Origin: a bacterium
GTDB taxonomy: Bacteria > Zixibacteria > MSB-5A5 > GN15 > FEB-12
Length of the DNA: 7,724 nucleotides
Reading direction: 5' to 3'
Assembly: GCA_030640905.1 (NCBI GenBank)
Contig: DAOWIM010000097.1
Span: 1-7,724, forward strand
Within the stretch, counting starts at the first letter, position 1, and every line of letters begins with the position of its first letter. A program made the translations under genes and the position numbers. Of this stretch, positions 4,667 to 7,724 are shown piece after piece. The notes beneath the pieces are model-generated. The model ran no database searches. It was not told the DNA's origin and saw only the letters and a program-made list of their open reading frames with translations.

Positions 4667-5973
4667 TAGAGTCGATTATCAACGTAGGTTCGCGCTTTGA
4701 GTTCCACAATCCATTCATCAACGAGCTTGCCGGTCTTATCCTGACGGGCCATCTCCTTGATACGGTCGTAGTCGGCATCCAGATCGAGTTGTTTCTCTTC
4801 CTGATATTCCAGCAGCTTCAGGATGTGCAAACCAAATCGAGAGGTGATCGGCCCTCGATATTCACCCGCAGTTTTCCAACCCGCCACCGCACCGGCAAAC
4901 TCTGCCGGCAGTTGATCAATAGCATACCAACCAAGCTCACCCTCTTTGGCCCGTGTTTCGTTATCCTCGGAGTACGCCTTTGCCATCTCGGCAAAATCAC
5001 CGCCATCGCGAGCGACTCCAATCAAAGAATCGACCAGGGCTACAGTCGCTGCCGAATCATCGCTCGAAGGCGCCACCGCCAGCAGCAGATGCCGCAGCTT
5101 GAGCTGCTCGCCTCTTTTGTCTTCGCACTTGATCACGTGATAACCAAACGGCGTACGGATCACACCGGAAATATCGCCGACCGACAGATTAAACGCCGCA
5201 CGAGCAAATTCTGGAACAACATCATCACGGCTGACATACCCGAGATCGCCGCCATTGGCTCCGGTCCCCATGCTGGAATACTGCACTGCCAGGGTAGCGA
5301 AGTCGGCACCGTCGAGAATCATTTGCCGCAACTCCAAAGCGCGGTTCTTAATCGAATCTTCCACCGCCGGAGAGGGAGCAAAAGCCTTGAGAATGTGAGC
5401 CAGTTTGACGCCCTCAGGTTGGGCCGGGATAGAGTCCTTGAATTTCTCGTAGAACCCTTCAACCTCACGCCGCGATACCGAGACCGAATAGAGCTTCCTC
5501 TGGATAAATCGCTGGCGAAGTAGCTGATTCTCCACATCGGTACGGTACTTTTTTCTCAACTCGCGAACATTCAGTCCTTCCGCCGCCAGGGCGTCCAGAA
5601 AAGCCTGCTCCGAGTCGAAATTCCCGGCAATCCGGGTAATATGTTCGTCGAGCGCCTGCTCGATTTCCTCGGGGCGGATTGTTATCGACGTGTCCTGTCG
5701 GGCTTCAATCAAGAACAACTGCTCGGTAATCATCTGCTGAAGAACTTCATTCTCCAGTTCGCGCAGTTCGTCCTCAGTGTTCACCTGCCGCCCACCTTGG
5801 AAGGCATACAACTGCACTTGAGCGGTCAACTCTGAGGACAGAATAACGCGATCCCCGACCACCACAGCGATCTTGTCTACCACATCCCTCTGAGCCGTGG
5901 CCGTTCCCACTGCTACCAGAACCAGCACCGCAAACAGCGGTCCGCATATCATTCGCTTCATTGATGACACCAT
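4666..5973 (-). CDS. surA: SurA-like periplasmic chaperone with two parvulin domains
   Basis: A 435-residue periplasmic peptidyl-prolyl isomerase and chaperone for outer-membrane proteins. Residues 1-27 are a signal peptide (K-R near the start, hydrophobic 12-23, cleavage likely after A-T-A27). The SurA N-terminal domain follows (about 30-180): D-K-I-A-V-V-V-G-D-R-V-I-L-S-S-E-L, then E-N-E-V-L-Q-Q-M-I. Parvulin domain 1 spans about 190-283 (L-A-H-I-L to F-G-Y-H-V-I-K) with G-G-D-L-G-Y. Parvulin domain 2 spans about 292-393 (L-R-H-L-L-L to F-G-L-H-I-L-K) with G-E-L-G-W. Length matches SurA (about 430). The start at 5973 overlaps the stop of the upstream parvulin gene (TGATG). A second ATG at 5961 is possible and would still leave a signal peptide. 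Its stop overlaps the S4-domain gene. Confidence 0.93.
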   Translation of the reverse strand: MVSSMKRMICGPLFAVLVLVAVGTATAQRDVVDKIAVVVGDRVILSSELTAQVQLYAFQGGRQVNTEDELRELENEVLQQMITEQLFLIEARQDTSITIRPEEIEQALDEHITRIAGNFDSEQAFLDALAAEGLNVRELRKKYRTDVENQLLRQRFIQRKLYSVSVSRREVEGFYEKFKDSIPAQPEGVKLAHILKAFAPSPAVEDSIKNRALELRQMILDGADFATLAVQYSSMGTGANGGDLGYVSRDDVVPEFARAAFNLSVGDISGVIRTPFGYHVIKCEDKRGEQLKLRHLLLAVAPSSDDSAATVALVDSLIGVARDGGDFAEMAKAYSEDNETRAKEGELGWYAIDQLPAEFAGAVAGWKTAGEYRGPITSRFGLHILKLLEYQEEKQLDLDADYDRIKEMARQDKTGKLVDEWIVELKARTYVDNRL

Positions 5974-7694
5974 CAGTTTTGGGTCGTATCCATTTCGGCG
6001 TACGTTTTCTCGTCTACCGTCCCCCAGAGACGATCCTCATACACCTTTACCGGAGTGACTTCCCTTCGTTCTTCAAACCACTGCAGCAAAGCGGCCTCAC
6101 TGCGCTCGGCTGCCAATTTCTCGTAGATCAGTCGTTTCTGGCCAAGATAATCTTTCAACTGAGCGTCCAGTCTGTCCACAACATAGAAGATAGAGTGCTT
6201 ACTAAAACTTGCCACCGGTCCACCTATGGCGCCAATTGGCGTCTCCCAGGCAGCTTTGAATATCTCCGGGAACCAGGTTTCTTCGATATATTCCATATCG
6301 CCTTTAGTGGTACGACGACCGGGGCGTTCGGTCAATTCGGTCGCTTTCTCTTTGAAAGCGGCCAGCGATCTGATCTCGTTCTTGAGTTTCTGCGCCTGCA
6401 ACTCATCGCTAAGAAGAATTTCATAGATGTGAACTTTCGCCGGCGTTGTAAACTCGTCGAGATGCTCATCGTAATACCGTCGGATAGTCTCGTCATCTGG
6501 CGGCTCAGGTCTTGGGATTGAATCTGATTTCATCAGGTCCGCCATGTTGAGTTCCCGGAACAGTTTCAATTTCCTCAGGAATTCCGGCGAGGTGTCGATG
6601 CTTTCGCGGTGCGCCTCAATGATCAGAATGTCGCGAGACTTTAACGCAAAAATGGTCTCAGCCAGACCGTCGTAATTGTCGAAATCCGGACGTTGTTGAG
6701 GTGACATTTCCCTGATCTGGGTGAGATATTCCATCAATGTAAGCTGACCACCTTCCCAACTGGCCAGCACGAGTTCTTTTTCGTCACGATCAAGCGCTTC
6801 GGTGTCAAAATCGTTCTTCGGCAAAGTCTTAAGAACCATCGGAGGATACATTTGCTCCCTTTTGTTCATCACATAGCGGCAGGTGACGGTATCTATCCTG
6901 ATAGTGTATTTCTCTCTCAACTGCTCGATATACTCCATTCCCAGTCGGCCCTGTTTCTGCTTGGTCACCTCGGCGGTTAATTCGTCTCTTGTCGACTCAA
7001 GATCGGGACGCTGCGCGTTGGGAACCCTGTCAATGAGCTTGATGATATGAAAACCAAACTGTGTTTTCACCGGCGTTGAAACTTCGCCCGGCTCCAGAGC
7101 AAAAGCGGCTTGCTGAAATTCCTCAACCATCGCACCCCAGGTAAAATAACCGAGGTCTCCCTTCCTTTGCTGGGCGCTGGGGTCAATGGAATAGTCAAAA
7201 GCCAACTTTTCAAAGCTTTCGCCCTGCTCAAGGCGACCCATGAGCATCTGAGCCGTATCAAGATTGTCCACCAGAATGTGAGCAGCCCGAATTCTGAATT
7301 CCATATGATTGTAATGGTCGATCAATTCTGATTCAGTGGGCACGGCCTTGCTGAGCACATACTTCTGGTACAAGGCATCAAGCAAGAACTTATCTTCGTT
7401 GAGCACAACAACCCTGGCCAACTCTTCTGACTGATCAAGTCCCATCTCGTAGGCAGCGTCAATGAGGAGCCAGGTATTAATCAGTGAATCAAGATGCGCT
7501 CGTTTGCCGTCAAATTCATCCTGGGCGCTGGTGAAACGGAACGTCCATATCGGAAAGCTCTCGTCAAATTCCTGCTGTGTGACTTTGTGGTCACCAATCT
7601 CGGCAAAGACCTTCTCGCCTTCTTGTCCACAACCGGTCATAAGAAGGAGTCCGACCAAAATGGTAAGAATCAGGCAATTCGTTCTAGTATTCAT
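5973..7694 (-). CDS. Parvulin-type peptidyl-prolyl isomerase lipoprotein (PpiC/PrsA-like)
   Basis: A 573-residue envelope lipoprotein. The N-terminus is a lipoprotein signal with lipobox L-M-T-G-C22, so it is anchored by Cys22. A SurA/PrsA-like helical region follows (about 28-130, F-A-E-I-G-D-H-K-V-T-Q-Q-E-F). The first parvulin domain is at about 134-221 (R-A-A-H-I-L-V, G-D-L-G-Y-F, F-G-F-H-I-I-K). Residues 222-419 are helical linker, and a second, degenerate parvulin-like domain lies at about 420-509 (V-H-I-Y-E-I-L-L to S-I-F-Y-V-V-D). The histidine and G-F-H motifs are lost in the second copy, so it may be structural only. It is longer than usual PrsA (about 300). It is the first gene of the operon visible. 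GGAGG at 7712-7708 is 13 bases from the ATG, a long spacing. Role: folding of secreted or outer-membrane proteins with SurA. Confidence 0.9.
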   Translation of the reverse strand: MNTRTNCLILTILVGLLLMTGCGQEGEKVFAEIGDHKVTQQEFDESFPIWTFRFTSAQDEFDGKRAHLDSLINTWLLIDAAYEMGLDQSEELARVVVLNEDKFLLDALYQKYVLSKAVPTESELIDHYNHMEFRIRAAHILVDNLDTAQMLMGRLEQGESFEKLAFDYSIDPSAQQRKGDLGYFTWGAMVEEFQQAAFALEPGEVSTPVKTQFGFHIIKLIDRVPNAQRPDLESTRDELTAEVTKQKQGRLGMEYIEQLREKYTIRIDTVTCRYVMNKREQMYPPMVLKTLPKNDFDTEALDRDEKELVLASWEGGQLTLMEYLTQIREMSPQQRPDFDNYDGLAETIFALKSRDILIIEAHRESIDTSPEFLRKLKLFRELNMADLMKSDSIPRPEPPDDETIRRYYDEHLDEFTTPAKVHIYEILLSDELQAQKLKNEIRSLAAFKEKATELTERPGRRTTKGDMEYIEETWFPEIFKAAWETPIGAIGGPVASFSKHSIFYVVDRLDAQLKDYLGQKRLIYEKLAAERSEAALLQWFEERREVTPVKVYEDRLWGTVDEKTYAEMDTTQN

Positions 7695-7724
7695 AGTACT
7701 TTGCAGTCCTCCGGAATTTATCCC

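Noticed and set aside
4642..5523. A 293-codon plus-strand frame
   Set aside because: It is the antisense shadow of the SurA-like gene; composition is not protein-like and no domain is seen.

Overview
The window is bacterial DNA of roughly balanced base composition. It carries two minus-strand operons separated by a repeat-rich accessory stretch with one plus-strand gene. The host is probably a Gram-negative-type (outer-membrane) anaerobe or microaerophile that makes selenoproteins. The evidence is a superoxide reductase, a PerR-type regulator, a periplasmic SurA-like chaperone with a signal peptide, a parvulin lipoprotein, and a peroxiredoxin with an in-frame TGA at its catalytic position. 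The dispersed TCCGCC/GGCGGA palindromes recall genomes of the FCB group (for example Zixibacteria-like lineages), but that placement is inference from memory.

Region 1 (41-3041, minus strand) is a peroxide/superoxide defence cluster. In transcription order it reads: a PerR/Fur-family regulator (2573-2992) with a 29-bp imperfect palindrome just upstream; an AhpC-type 2-Cys peroxiredoxin (1954-2553); a second AhpC-type peroxiredoxin (1051-1761) whose peroxidatic cysteine codon is TGA; a ferritin-like diiron protein (484-987); and desulfoferrodoxin, the superoxide reductase (41-418). Superoxide reductase produces peroxide, the two peroxiredoxins remove it, the ferritin-like protein probably handles iron or peroxide, and PerR would sense peroxide and iron.

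The main discovery in the window is the selenocysteine peroxiredoxin. Conventional translation splits it into two unrelated-looking pieces. The frame is continuous through the TGA, the TGA sits exactly in the P-x3-T-x2-C active-site motif, and a hairpin with a GGUC loop begins about ten bases downstream, as expected of a bacterial SECIS element. A Cys-containing paralogue lies immediately upstream in the same operon.

Region 2 (3042-4126) is accessory. It holds a 350-base gap with no convincing gene, a plus-strand PD-(D/E)XK-nuclease-like protein (3343-3867), and about 200 bases of GC-rich palindromic repeats, two of which form a head-to-head pair like a REP/BIME element. A small four-cysteine zinc-ribbon protein (4127-4342, minus) follows.

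Region 3 (4424-7694, minus strand) is an envelope-folding operon: a 573-residue parvulin lipoprotein, a SurA-like double-parvulin periplasmic chaperone, and a small S4-domain RNA-binding protein of the HslR/RqcP type. They are joined by TGATG and TAATG stop-start overlaps, which implies translational coupling.
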